From the IMG/VR virus record IMGVR_UViG_3300009034_002371, positions 18,762 through 82,761 of that record: a stretch of 64,000 nucleotides of DNA; one strand, given 5' to 3'. The stretch is from a virus. A program made the translations under genes and the position numbers. This document shows positions 23,516 to 32,312 of the stretch, piece by piece (position 1 is the first letter of the stretch; each line of letters begins with the position of its first letter). The notes below the pieces were generated by a model. The model saw only the letters and a list, made by a program, of their open reading frames with translations. It was not told where the DNA came from and did not search any database.

Positions 23516-24820
23516 ATGGCTACTGAATTTATATGCAAAGTTGGGTGGGACGGACCACCCACCCGAGACTTTAAACAGCTATCGCTCTGGACTATAACGT
23601 GTCATTGTGATCTAACGGCTGCATCTACTAAAGTTTTTAGTAGTACTAGGCATGCTGGAACTAGATTCCCCGTGCAGGACGGTAGACGAGTTTACTTGTA
23701 TCGGGGCGGTACTCTCATGAATGCTAACGCCTGGATGCTGCATGCTACAGAGACCCAGACTTTAGTTAGAGATATTCAGGGTACCGATACGCCTCAGGCC
23801 GGTGATCAGTGGCGACAAACTGCGGGTAATATATATGGTTGGGTCACTATAAGCGATGCCGGAGATTCTGTCATCGCGGTAGCTGAATGTTATAGTGACC
23901 GTGACATGATAGATCGTATTAAGCTTATAGGTTGGGGAACAAATGCTATAAACTATGTAAAGATATATGCACCTAGTGGTCAGCGCCATACAGGTGTTGC
24001 AAATACCGGTTTCAAGATTTATGTTCCGGATGCTGATAATATCTTGGAGTTGAACGATGTAGATATTCTTATTCAGTATATTGAGTTCCATGGTGGTGGT
24101 AGGCAGATAACTGGCACCTACAGATATGGGATACGTACTATAAGGATAGACAGTTGTATATTCCATGATAACATTTGGGGTGCAATGATAGATATCCCAA
24201 ACAATGCCTACTTGACAACTATGATATGGAACTCTGTCTTCTATAGTTCGTTCTCTGCTGCTATCGGACCTGGTCATTACAGTGCTGATGTTCATGTAGA
24301 AAACTGCTCTATCTATAACCCAGGTGGTATTGGCGTCTTTAGAGCAGAGTGTTACAATGTTGTAACGCATAGAGGAGAGAATGCTGTAGACCCAGGTTTT
24401 GGAGATGAGTGTACAGGTGACTATAATTGCGATGGGGTTGAGGTGGAAACGGATGGTAGTGCGCCTGGACTGAACTCATTGCATAATCAGACACTCTCGG
24501 ATATATCATGGGTTTGTACCGATTTACATCCTGCGGAGAATAAGCAGATAGACCTCCATACTTATACTGACTATTATACCGATAGTGTACTCATCGGGCA
24601 AGGTGTTGATAGATCCGCAGGTGTTATTGGATTTAATACTGACATTGATGGTGATCCCCGTATAGGCCTTTGGACTATTGGTGTGGATCAAAAGGCGTAC
24701 TCATCGAGTTCGTCTAGCGCGTCTAGTTCAAGCGCGTCTTCTGCTTCAGTAGTTTCAAGTTCATCCAGTAGCGGATCTACATTCGATTTGAGACTACGCG
24801 ACATAACTTACGATGTATAG
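23516..24820 (+). CDS. right-handed beta-helix (pectate-lyase-like) virion adhesin or tailspike candidate with poly-Ser C-terminus
   Basis: 434 residues, ATG 23516; I see no Shine-Dalgarno site (it is preceded by ACTATTAAA), so expression may be coupled or low. The middle contains coil-like repeats with Asn/Ile ladders ('LNDVDILIQYIEFHGGG', 'IRTIRIDSCIFHDNIWGAM', 'DVHVENCSIYNPGGIGVFRA'), the pattern of a parallel beta-helix. Near residue 395 a poly-Ser stretch (YSSSSSSASSSSASS) precedes a short unique end (STFDLRLRDITYDV). No signal peptide, as expected for phage spikes. Probably surface-exposed; glycan target unknown. Confidence 0.65.
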   Translation: MATEFICKVGWDGPPTRDFKQLSLWTITCHCDLTAASTKVFSSTRHAGTRFPVQDGRRVYLYRGGTLMNANAWMLHATETQTLVRDIQGTDTPQAGDQWRQTAGNIYGWVTISDAGDSVIAVAECYSDRDMIDRIKLIGWGTNAINYVKIYAPSGQRHTGVANTGFKIYVPDADNILELNDVDILIQYIEFHGGGRQITGTYRYGIRTIRIDSCIFHDNIWGAMIDIPNNAYLTTMIWNSVFYSSFSAAIGPGHYSADVHVENCSIYNPGGIGVFRAECYNVVTHRGENAVDPGFGDECTGDYNCDGVEVETDGSAPGLNSLHNQTLSDISWVCTDLHPAENKQIDLHTYTDYYTDSVLIGQGVDRSAGVIGFNTDIDGDPRIGLWTIGVDQKAYSSSSSSASSSSASSASVVSSSSSSGSTFDLRLRDITYDV

Positions 24821-24841
24821 CTGCTGTTGGGGGAGTTTAGC

Positions 24842-25654
24842 ATGGATATTGTTTATCTAGATGATAAGTGGCCGTTTAGAGTACAGACAGCCGAGCCAGA
24901 TAACACACCCCTTATCGTGGACGATGCTGAGGTGACCATCACCAGGGTAGATGATATGGTAGTGGTGTTGCCAACTATGTCTGTAGCCCCAGGTGGTATT
25001 TTTCCCGGCTACACTGAGTATATCGTCTCTCCCCCGGTCACATCGACAGAGGGGAACTATATCATTGATTGGAATATTATACTAAATGGTGTAAGTAAAA
25101 GCTTCCGTCAGGTGTATCAAGTTATCTCTCTCCCCGAGTATGCTATCGAGGAACGGGACATGATAAATGCACTGAGGATTCGATTAAAGGATAATCGACC
25201 CGAGTTGTATAGGGTTGATGAGGCAGAGCAAAAGTGGCATGATGAGGAGTTATACTCCTTCCTCTATTATGCCCTAGCTGACTTTAATGGTTATCCTCCC
25301 TACTGGACGGATTATACATTTGTGGATCTGCCTTTACAGCTGCATGGTATGGTGTTGCTCGGTGCACAGATAATGGCTATAATTGCGGAAGCAACCTTAC
25401 AAGCAGCTAACGACTTTAGCTATAATGATAATGGGTTGACTGTGACATTATCTCGTTCCGGAAAGTATATGGCTATTGCTAGTCAGCTCTGGAATATGTA
25501 TGTACAGCTTGTAGCCAGGGTCAAGAGATTTCTTGGATTTTACCTTACTGAGTGGGTGGGTGTCAAGACACGACGTATGCCGATCAGTGTCAGACGCCCA
25601 CTTTCCATGTTACCGCACCTGGAAAATGTATTTGGTCGTGAGGGTGGTATGTAG
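24842..25654 (+). CDS. virion structural protein, Ig-like N-terminal domain, putative connector
   Basis: 270 residues from ATG 24842 (GGGGGAG 7 nt upstream; the TTG 24827 extension is not supported). Residues ~1-95 have an Ig-like/BppU-like beta pattern ('PFRVQTAEPDNTPLIVDDAE', 'GNYIIDWNIILNGVSKSFRQ'). The remainder is helical ('MINALRIRLKDNRPELYRVD', 'MAIASQLWNMYVQLVARVKR') and looks like virion connector-type proteins in large myophages. It is the only morphogenesis-type gene between cargo blocks 1 and 2, which indicates that the cargo was inserted on either side of it. Function inferred. Confidence 0.5.
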   Translation: MDIVYLDDKWPFRVQTAEPDNTPLIVDDAEVTITRVDDMVVVLPTMSVAPGGIFPGYTEYIVSPPVTSTEGNYIIDWNIILNGVSKSFRQVYQVISLPEYAIEERDMINALRIRLKDNRPELYRVDEAEQKWHDEELYSFLYYALADFNGYPPYWTDYTFVDLPLQLHGMVLLGAQIMAIIAEATLQAANDFSYNDNGLTVTLSRSGKYMAIASQLWNMYVQLVARVKRFLGFYLTEWVGVKTRRMPISVRRPLSMLPHLENVFGREGGM

Positions 25655-25668
25655 GAGGTTGGTTAGTA

Positions 25669-26868
25669 ATGGCCTTACATGCAGATACGGTATGGGAAGT
25701 AAGATCAGCAGGAAGCAATAACAATGGAGGAGGTTGGCACGACGCGGGCGGAGCCTCTGCCGACCACTCTCAGCAGGATGCTGCAAACGAGAGCTGGACG
25801 AACCTGTCCATTAGTGGGTCAACGTTGACTGACGACGATGCCGGCGGTAAGTTCACTGCGAGTATGCTCGGAAATATCATCAACGTTTTGACGTCAGGCC
25901 GCTTTGAAATAAGCACCGTTACGGATGGCGATAACGTTGAGCTAGATCGATCACCGGGGAACGATACTGGGCTGACAGGATACGAGGGTGGAGCTGTCGC
26001 CGATCTAGAACAGATCGACAATATAATTGTAGCGGGGAATACGGTACATGTAAAGGCAGGGACATATGTAGCGGGAGGAGCACTATCCTTTACGGCTGGA
26101 GGGAGCGCTACACCAGTTGTAATTGAAGGATATAATTCATCCAGAGGCGACAATCCTACAGGGACTAATAGACCGTTGCTCACGATGGGAGCGAACGCTA
26201 TTACTACTGGGCTATACACCCAGTTTCGGAACTTCAGGATGACATCCAGCGCGGCCACCTTCTTCTCCCTCGGTACTATAAGTATGATAGTGAATTGTGC
26301 TATAGATCACACCAATACGGGTGACGCTGTTGCTGCGGGCCAGAGCGCTTCTGTCATTGACTGTGATATTACTTCTAACGGTACAGGGATAGACTGCGGC
26401 GGGTATGGCGTTAGAATACATGGCTGTTATATCCACGACCTTAGTATAGGGATTGAGCTTGACCAATATGCCTGTTCCATTGAGTTTTGCATTCTTGATA
26501 CCTGCAGCACTTACGGTATATATCTTAGCGGGGTGGGCGCACGGCACAGCCAGGACATAACAAACAACGTCTTCTACAGTTGTACGGACGCCATATATGC
26601 CGGTGTAGCGGTATACGGTAACAAGATAATGAGCAACAGTTTCTCCGATGGAACTGATGGCATTCACATTACCTCTAGTTCTCCTCATAACCATATTGAC
26701 TATAACAACTGGTACAACAACGGTGGTAATGATGTGACCAACGTTTCCAAAGGGGATAATGCTACTGCGAACGATCCGCTATTTACAAATGCTGGTGCTG
26801 GCGACTTTTCTTTACAGTCTGGTTCTGCGATGAGAGGTGCAGGGTTCGCTGTGAGGGTAGGTGTATAA
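25669..26868 (+). CDS. right-handed beta-helix fibre or tailspike protein, paralogue of 44589
   Basis: 399 residues, ATG 25669 after TAGGAGG-type context. The N-terminus (WEVRSAGSNNNGGGWHDAG) is shared with the product at 44589 (WEVRTSGNNNNGGGFKAGA) and marks a common attachment segment. The rest is a beta-helix with repeated coils ('SVIDCDITSNGTGIDCGGYG', 'SIEFCILDTCSTYGIYLSG', 'NNVFYSCTDAIYAGVAVYGN') ending 'NNWYNNGGNDVTN', a typical C-terminal pattern of Asn-ladder spikes. Its base composition looks GC-richer by eye than its neighbours, suggesting separate acquisition. Receptor binding or depolymerase role possible; no catalytic residues assigned. Confidence 0.68.
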   Translation: MALHADTVWEVRSAGSNNNGGGWHDAGGASADHSQQDAANESWTNLSISGSTLTDDDAGGKFTASMLGNIINVLTSGRFEISTVTDGDNVELDRSPGNDTGLTGYEGGAVADLEQIDNIIVAGNTVHVKAGTYVAGGALSFTAGGSATPVVIEGYNSSRGDNPTGTNRPLLTMGANAITTGLYTQFRNFRMTSSAATFFSLGTISMIVNCAIDHTNTGDAVAAGQSASVIDCDITSNGTGIDCGGYGVRIHGCYIHDLSIGIELDQYACSIEFCILDTCSTYGIYLSGVGARHSQDITNNVFYSCTDAIYAGVAVYGNKIMSNSFSDGTDGIHITSSSPHNHIDYNNWYNNGGNDVTNVSKGDNATANDPLFTNAGAGDFSLQSGSAMRGAGFAVRVGV

Positions 26869-26936
26869 ATAGTAAGTTAATAACACGAGGTTTCCGTTTA
26901 AGAGATTAGTAGTTGTCCTAGACGGGGGTGATATAT

Positions 26937-27554
26937 TTGACTACTAGTACTACAGAGCTAAAGGAGCCTGTAGAACAGGCACTGGGTGCTGATCTCAATA
27001 CGATTTTTCATCTAGGGCCTTCTGGGTTAAAGAAAGCTGATATAGCGTATGCTTATGTTACAGCTGATGAGATACAAGCTGCCACTATTGTCGAGATTGG
27101 TGCAGGCTACGGTATCTCGAGTGTAACATTGGGGGCCGTTGCTAAGAAGTACGGTGGTAAGCTCTATAGTGTTGAGTACAGAGTGAAAGCGGCTTGGTGG
27201 ACAAACCTAAAGAAATATGGTGTCATAGATCATGTTGAGCTTGTACAAGGGAGGAATCCCTTCCTTGACTGGTCACAACTTGATCATATTAGAACTGTAG
27301 ATTATCTTCTAATCGACGGTAATCACTGTTATATGCCTGTAATGGTTGACTTCTTTACTTGGGTGCCAAGGGTACGCAACGGAGGTAGAATAGCTTTTCA
27401 TGATTACCTTAACGGGAGAGCTCAAGTGAAGGATGCAGTAGATAAGCTAGAGAAAGTCTATCCTCTGGAGTATGTTGGTTTATCAGCTTCCAAGAGTGGT
27501 CTATATGTGGTAACCAAGTCACTAGATGAGAGAGGTAGATTTCCGAAGTTCTGA
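26937..27554 (+). CDS. class I SAM methyltransferase (Methyltransf_24-like)
   Basis: 205 residues. I prefer TTG 26937 because GGTGA (26926-26930) is 6 nt upstream; GTG 26928 overlaps that site. Motif I TIVEIGAGYGISSVTLGAV, then 'VDYLLIDGNHCY' and 'VRNGGRIAFHDYLNGRAQV', the three landmarks of the small O-methyltransferase-like family found in glycan and capsule loci. Similar by eye to the two related domains that follow (27564 and 30990), so it begins a methyltransferase cluster. It ends in a TGA that overlaps the ribosome site of the next gene. Confidence 0.8.
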   Translation: MTTSTTELKEPVEQALGADLNTIFHLGPSGLKKADIAYAYVTADEIQAATIVEIGAGYGISSVTLGAVAKKYGGKLYSVEYRVKAAWWTNLKKYGVIDHVELVQGRNPFLDWSQLDHIRTVDYLLIDGNHCYMPVMVDFFTWVPRVRNGGRIAFHDYLNGRAQVKDAVDKLEKVYPLEYVGLSASKSGLYVVTKSLDERGRFPKF

Positions 27555-27563
27555 GGTGATCTT

Positions 27564-28109
27564 ATGGCCCGCCCCCCTTCTGCTATGATCTTAGCCGTTA
27601 AGGAAGCTTTTGGAGATCGACCTCTGACCGGTGCAGAGATTGGAGTATTCATAGGTGATAATGCCAAGTTTATATTGGATACGTTAAACCTCCAGAGGTT
27701 GTATCTTATAGATCCCTTTGATCCAAACAACGACTTCGAAGCCTATATAAAGCCCAGGGTAGGGAAAGCTAGAGCGCATGTTGTAAAGAGGTTGGAACAA
27801 TATGAACATATTGTTACATGGCTATTTGTAACGTCAGATGAGGCTGTTGACAGGATAACGGATATACTGGATTTTGTCTATATCGATGGTAATCATAGTT
27901 ACGAATATGTTAAGCGTGATATCGGAAATTACTATCGTTTAGTAAGGCCGGGCGGTTTTGTAGGCGGTCATGATTACATGATGCGAAAGAAGCCTCCTAT
28001 AGAGGCAAAAAGGGCTGTGGACGAGTTCGTACAAGAGCATGGATGTGACTTGGTAGTATCCAAAGAGTTTGACCCACATCACCCGGATTGGTGGTTTCGC
28101 AAGCAATGA
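27564..28109 (+). CDS. class I SAM methyltransferase, free-standing copy of the 30990 N-domain
   Basis: 181 residues, ATG 27564 with GAGGTGAT. Motif I TGAEIGVFIGDNAKFIL, acidic loop 'LYLIDPFDPNND', then 'LDFVYIDGNHSYEYVKRDIG' and 'RPGGFVGGHDYM'. The segment DFVYIDGNHSYEYVKRDI is identical in the fused protein at 30990. Its stop overlaps the ATG of the GT32-like gene by 4 nt, so the two products are made together; the same pair is a single polypeptide downstream. Methylation of a sugar on the growing glycan is plausible. Confidence 0.82.
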   Translation: MARPPSAMILAVKEAFGDRPLTGAEIGVFIGDNAKFILDTLNLQRLYLIDPFDPNNDFEAYIKPRVGKARAHVVKRLEQYEHIVTWLFVTSDEAVDRITDILDFVYIDGNHSYEYVKRDIGNYYRLVRPGGFVGGHDYMMRKKPPIEAKRAVDEFVQEHGCDLVVSKEFDPHHPDWWFRKQ

Positions 28110-28867
28110 TACATTTTATATGGTTGGGACCTGATGAGTTTAGATATGCAGACTATCTGGCAATCAGAACAGCTCAGAAAGTCTATAAAGAAGTTCCGTA
28201 TCTCTGGGTGGATGATACTGTACCGGAGAACGAGTGGTTAGCAAAGGCGAGAGGTTACAGTGTCCGACAACTTATTCCTGGCGATTGGCAGCGGTTTGTG
28301 GTTATAGGAAAGAAACAAAGTGCAAGTCAGAGCTCTAATTATCTGAGATATTGTCTCTTATATAGATTTGGTGGCCTATATTTAGATACGGATACGCTCT
28401 GCATTAAATCTATCTTTGATTTCGACTTGCAGGGTTTGGTAGTAGGTAGGGATGATGTTGTAAAGCGGTGGCCGTTGTGTACTGCTATTATGTATGTTAA
28501 GAAGTGCCACAATCCAGATGTAAAAGTTCTGCTACGGAGATGCATTGATATACTGGAGGAGTCCGGCGGTGATGTTAAATGGGGAACAACAGGACCGAGA
28601 TTACTAAGTGCTGTACTTCCCACAAGTGATAACCTACATACTCTTCTACCTAAAGAGTGTTTTTACTTCTATGGATACCCCGAGTGGCAGGAACTGTTTG
28701 AGGATAACCCTATAGATGAACGAATGTACGTACTTCACTACTGGGGTAAGTATGCCAGGGATCCCGAGTGTATGGGTTTAGATTGCATAACACCAGAGTA
28801 TATTAGAACATCAAATAGCCTTTATGCTAAAGTAGTGAGAAAAGTACTAGGGGAAGATTATCTATGA
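28106..28867 (+). CDS. GT32-like glycosyltransferase (Gly_transf_sug, DxD)
   Basis: 253 residues from ATG 28106 (ATGA overlap); the in-frame extension to 28088 is inside the methyltransferase gene. N-terminus IHFIWLGPDEFRYADYLA and the central 'SNYLRYCLLYRFGGLYLDTD' carry the YLR...GGxYxDxD signature of Och1/capsular-polysaccharide type GT32 enzymes. C-terminal 'VLHYWGKYARDPE' holds the late His-Tyr-Trp motif. Free-standing copy of domains found fused at 30990 and 32302. Transfers a sugar from a nucleotide donor in the cytoplasm; acceptor unknown. Confidence 0.83.
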   Translation: MIHFIWLGPDEFRYADYLAIRTAQKVYKEVPYLWVDDTVPENEWLAKARGYSVRQLIPGDWQRFVVIGKKQSASQSSNYLRYCLLYRFGGLYLDTDTLCIKSIFDFDLQGLVVGRDDVVKRWPLCTAIMYVKKCHNPDVKVLLRRCIDILEESGGDVKWGTTGPRLLSAVLPTSDNLHTLLPKECFYFYGYPEWQELFEDNPIDERMYVLHYWGKYARDPECMGLDCITPEYIRTSNSLYAKVVRKVLGEDYL

Positions 28868-28914
28868 TGTTGGGGAGTGAAATTCCGTAGCCCCCTCGTT
28901 AACACGGTAGTAAT

Positions 28915-29733
28915 ATGTTATCAGTGATAATTCCTATCATGGGAAAGCGCCCGGATCGGGTCCCCCTCTTTGCAGAAACGTTGCGGTGTATACAACAACA
29001 GGACTTTCGGGATTATGAACTAATCGTGGTAGAACAGTATTCGGATGAGCCAATGTGGGAGGAGGATGTAGCTACTTTCTCCCCCAGATATATTGCTATT
29101 CAAGGAAGTCCTCTTTGTGTGCCTTGGTGTAAAAACGTGGGGGCTCGAGAAGCTAGAAGCGATGTTTTAGTTTTCCTTGACGCTGATGTAGTATTCGGTA
29201 CTGATTACTTTCGCGTCATTATGGAGAATTTTACTTCAGCTAGGAAGTACTCCGCTGGATGGGATAGCACCCTATGGTTGCGTCAAACTGGGCTCCAGGA
29301 GTATTTATCTACGCACACTTATACACCTAACTGGAGTCCGGAGCTTCTTCAACAGGAATTATTTATAGGGTTAGATGGTCCCGTAAACTTTGGACTGTCT
29401 ATAGTTTTTGATAGGGAGTTTTTTAGGAGCATCGGGGGGTACAACGAGAATTTTGATATGTGGTCTGCAGATGATAAGGATCTGTTGACTAGAGCTATTG
29501 CCGCGACAGGTGACGACTGTAAGTTACACACCATACCGTATACCGTTCTTCATTTGTGGCATGATATGCGGGAGAAGTCCCCAACGTGGAAAGAAGACAG
29601 GGAATACCGGCTTAGTTGTGTAAGGAAATATCCCCTAGAAGTTTCAAGGCGTCTTGTAGAGGCACAAACCGGCAACCCAGAGCATAGGTCACTTATAGAT
29701 TGGCCCGATATGCGGTGGCAGGGGATTTTATGA
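28915..29733 (+). CDS. GT2 family glycosyltransferase
   Basis: 272 residues, ATG 28915. 'LSVIIPIMGKRPDRVPLFAE' start, 'DVLVFLDADVVFGTDYFRV' with DxD, and 'GGYNENFDMWSADDKDLLTR', the GGF(D/N)E...ED-type motif of GT2 enzymes. No membrane segment, so cytoplasmic. The closest relative in the window is the second domain of the 32302 product. It lies between the GT32-like gene and the radical SAM gene; 47 nt separate it from the former. Donor unknown. Confidence 0.85.
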   Translation: MLSVIIPIMGKRPDRVPLFAETLRCIQQQDFRDYELIVVEQYSDEPMWEEDVATFSPRYIAIQGSPLCVPWCKNVGAREARSDVLVFLDADVVFGTDYFRVIMENFTSARKYSAGWDSTLWLRQTGLQEYLSTHTYTPNWSPELLQQELFIGLDGPVNFGLSIVFDREFFRSIGGYNENFDMWSADDKDLLTRAIAATGDDCKLHTIPYTVLHLWHDMREKSPTWKEDREYRLSCVRKYPLEVSRRLVEAQTGNPEHRSLIDWPDMRWQGIL

Positions 29734-30993
29734 ATGGTATTGCTAATTAACTTACCGGCACCCTTTTTAGTTGAGCAAAGGGTACACCCACCACTGGGCT
29801 TATTATATCTAGGGGCTGTGCTACAAGAGAATAAAGTTGAGGTAGAAGTTGTTGATCTAGCAGGGCAGTCCTGTGAAGATCTGTTGGTGTATAATACCCC
29901 TGAGCTTGTTGGTATATCATCCGTTACTCCTCAGTTTGACGATGCCAAGGTTGTTCTGGATCGATTAAGGGAGCAGTGTCCAGATGTACCAGTTGTAATT
30001 GGAGGGCCCCATGCTACCGTCGATCCTAAGTCCTGTGGGGTCTTTGACTATATTGCAGTGGGCGAGGGAGAACAAGTTATTGCAGATTATAAAAAGTGGG
30101 GTGAGGCTAAGGTAATTCAATATACATCTGCAGGCGATCTAGATAGTATTCCTTTCCCGGCTAGGGATCTAGTGGATCTCGGATCTTATAGTTACGATAT
30201 CGGCGGCGAACCAGCTACAACTCTCGTGACTAGTCGCGGGTGCCCTTACCGTTGTGCATTTTGTTGTCGCACTTGTGGCCCTAGGATGAGGATGCGGTCT
30301 CCCGAGAATATTATTGAAGAGGTGCGTTTACTTAAGAGAAAGTATGGGTACAGGGCGTTTGCGATCTTTGATGATGTGTTTGTGCTAAATAGGAAGAGGA
30401 TTAGTAGGATAACGAGTTTATTGAAAAAGGAAAATGTGATATATAGGTGTTTTGTCAGGAGTGATGTTGTTGACTTGTCATTGCTCAGGATGCTTAAGGA
30501 GTCCGGGTGCTATGAGGTAGGGTTTGGGGCAGAGAGTGGCTCCCAGAAAATATTAGATGTTGTAGATAAGAGGACTAGCGTACAGCAAAATACACGGCTA
30601 GTTGAGATGTGTAAGCAGGTGAGTTTGAAAGTTAAGGCGTTTATGATTGTGGGCCTGCCGGGAGAAACTCACGAGACCATGCAGGAGACATATAACTGGT
30701 TAAGAGATGTTGCTCCCGATACCTGGGATGTATCCATTTATACTCCATATAAAGGTAGTCGAATAGTTAGTAGTCCGTTTTTATATGACATAAAGATAAA
30801 TAATATTGCTTTTAAGGATGCTTGGCACAAAGGAGTCCCAGGTGCGTATAAATGTGCCGTCTCCACTAGTGGCCTCAGCTCTGATGATATTGTACAGTGG
30901 CGGGATAAGATAGAAGCTGAGCTCGGAGGAAACCGGTACAAGCATCCCGTCTCTGATGTGCTCCACAGCCTGAGCACAGGTCCAATCTCATGA
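29734..30993 (+). CDS. B12-binding-type radical SAM enzyme
   Basis: 419 residues, ATG 29734. N-terminal ~130 residues: Rossmann-like cobalamin-binding-type domain ('LVGISSVTPQFDDAKVVLDR', 'VPVVIGGPHATVDPK', 'YIAVGEGE'), though the DxHxxG base-off motif is not evident. The radical SAM core follows with the 4Fe-4S motif C-x3-C-x2-C in SRGCPYRCAFCC (residues ~168-180), then 'VGFGAESGSQKILDVVDK' and 'KAFMIVGLPGETHETMQETY'. Family members perform C-methylations and other radical chemistry. Among methyltransferases and glycosyltransferases it may C-methylate or remodel a sugar. Its stop overlaps the next ATG. Confidence 0.85.
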   Translation: MVLLINLPAPFLVEQRVHPPLGLLYLGAVLQENKVEVEVVDLAGQSCEDLLVYNTPELVGISSVTPQFDDAKVVLDRLREQCPDVPVVIGGPHATVDPKSCGVFDYIAVGEGEQVIADYKKWGEAKVIQYTSAGDLDSIPFPARDLVDLGSYSYDIGGEPATTLVTSRGCPYRCAFCCRTCGPRMRMRSPENIIEEVRLLKRKYGYRAFAIFDDVFVLNRKRISRITSLLKKENVIYRCFVRSDVVDLSLLRMLKESGCYEVGFGAESGSQKILDVVDKRTSVQQNTRLVEMCKQVSLKVKAFMIVGLPGETHETMQETYNWLRDVAPDTWDVSIYTPYKGSRIVSSPFLYDIKINNIAFKDAWHKGVPGAYKCAVSTSGLSSDDIVQWRDKIEAELGGNRYKHPVSDVLHSLSTGPIS

Positions 30994-32312
30994 CTCATGA
31001 AGTTTTAACAGCAAAGCGGCTCCCAAGTACCTTAGTGCAGGAGCTCAAGCGGTCGTTTGGTAATGCACCAGTACGTGGTGCTGAAATTGGGGTTCTAGAC
31101 GGTCGGAATGCTCTGTACATGTTGCAGGCGCTAAATATTGAGAAGCTGTATCTTATAGATCCCTACGAGGGTTATAATGGATATTGTGATTTAGATGAAG
31201 ATACCTTACGCGTTGCCAGGACGATGGCAATGCAAAGGCTAAAGCCTTTTGAGGACAGAATTGTATGGCTTTACCTAAGATCAGATGAAGCTGTAGACAA
31301 AATACCAGATATGCTAGATTTTGTCTATATCGATGGTAATCATAGTTATGAATATGTTAAACGAGATATTGAGAATTATCACTGCTTGGTAAAGCCTGGC
31401 GGTTTTGTTGGAGGACATGACTATACTTCAAATATCGACCCGAGATATGTTATTAAGGTAAAGAAAGCCGTTGATGAGTTTGTTACTAAATATGGTTATA
31501 AGTTGTTCGTTCGCCCTTATAGAAAATCAGATGACTGGCCAGATTGGTGGGTGAGGACAGGAACAGTACATTTTATTTGGTTTGGCCCGGCAGCCTTAGG
31601 CTATGCAGATTTTTTAGCAGTTAAAACTGCTGCATTGGTGTATGGTGTAGCCCCCTATGTTTGGTTGGATGCTGTGCCCGAAAATGAGTGGCTATCAAGA
31701 ATAAGGGAGATTTCCATACAGGGGCAAATTAAAGATGAGTGGTTAGATATTGCACATTTAACTACAAATACTGGGCACCGATCAGATTACCTGAGATATC
31801 AACTTCTACATGACTTCGGTGGTTTATATTTAGATTTTGATACCATTTGTGTAAGATCCATTTTTGATCTCAGCCTCAATGGCGTAGTTGTAGGACGCCA
31901 GGGGATACAAATAGACCCTCTAAATGGTGCTGTTATGTATGTTGCCGAGCCTTGTCATCCAATTGTAAAGACTCTGTTGTGCAAATCTACTGACTTGTTG
32001 AAAAGGTTTGGGAGTGGGCTTCAATGGGAGGCTACAGGGCCCTGGCTGTTGAAGGAAGTGTTATTTGAGAATGAACATTCCCACACTATTTTACCTCAGG
32101 AGGTTTTCTACTTTTACAGTCCCTGTAATTGGCAGCAGTTGTTTAGGGATAATCCTGTAAGTGATCAAATGTATGTTATGCACTGGTGGCGCGCTGCTGC
32201 TAAGGGAAAAGTAGGTAAGATTGCGGCAAGGAAGATTACACCAGAGTATGTTAGAACGTCGAGTGAGTTTTATGCCAGGGTAGTTAGGGAGGTACTAGGG
32301 GATGACGTGTAG
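30990..32312 (+). CDS. fusion of SAM methyltransferase and GT32-like glycosyltransferase
   Basis: 440 residues, ATG 30990 in an ATGA overlap. Residues 1-~190 equal the methyltransferase at 27564 in layout (VRGAEIGVLDGRNALYM, LYLIDPYEGYNG, DFVYIDGNHSYEYVKRDI, KPGGFVGGHDYT). Residues ~193-440 equal the GT32-like protein at 28106 (VHFIWFGPAALGYADFLA, SDYLRYQLLHDFGGLYLDFD, MYVMHWWRAAAK). The junction falls where the two separate genes overlap by 4 nt, so a small indel in a duplicated pair explains the fusion. It ends 11 nt inside the next gene. The fusion supports that methylation and transfer are steps on the same product. Confidence 0.87.
   Translation: MTHEVLTAKRLPSTLVQELKRSFGNAPVRGAEIGVLDGRNALYMLQALNIEKLYLIDPYEGYNGYCDLDEDTLRVARTMAMQRLKPFEDRIVWLYLRSDEAVDKIPDMLDFVYIDGNHSYEYVKRDIENYHCLVKPGGFVGGHDYTSNIDPRYVIKVKKAVDEFVTKYGYKLFVRPYRKSDDWPDWWVRTGTVHFIWFGPAALGYADFLAVKTAALVYGVAPYVWLDAVPENEWLSRIREISIQGQIKDEWLDIAHLTTNTGHRSDYLRYQLLHDFGGLYLDFDTICVRSIFDLSLNGVVVGRQGIQIDPLNGAVMYVAEPCHPIVKTLLCKSTDLLKRFGSGLQWEATGPWLLKEVLFENEHSHTILPQEVFYFYSPCNWQQLFRDNPVSDQMYVMHWWRAAAKGKVGKIAARKITPEYVRTSSEFYARVVREVLGDDV

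Noticed and set aside
23762-24370. 202-codon - strand frame opposite the beta-helix gene at 23516
   Set aside because: Shadow of a real + strand gene; no motif and no antisense operon elsewhere in the window.
26864-26871. TATAAATA, equal to the T4 late promoter core, before the methyltransferase at 26937
   Set aside because: Single occurrence noticed, an 8-mer expected about once by chance in this length, and it overlaps the stop of the preceding gene. Not listed as a promoter.
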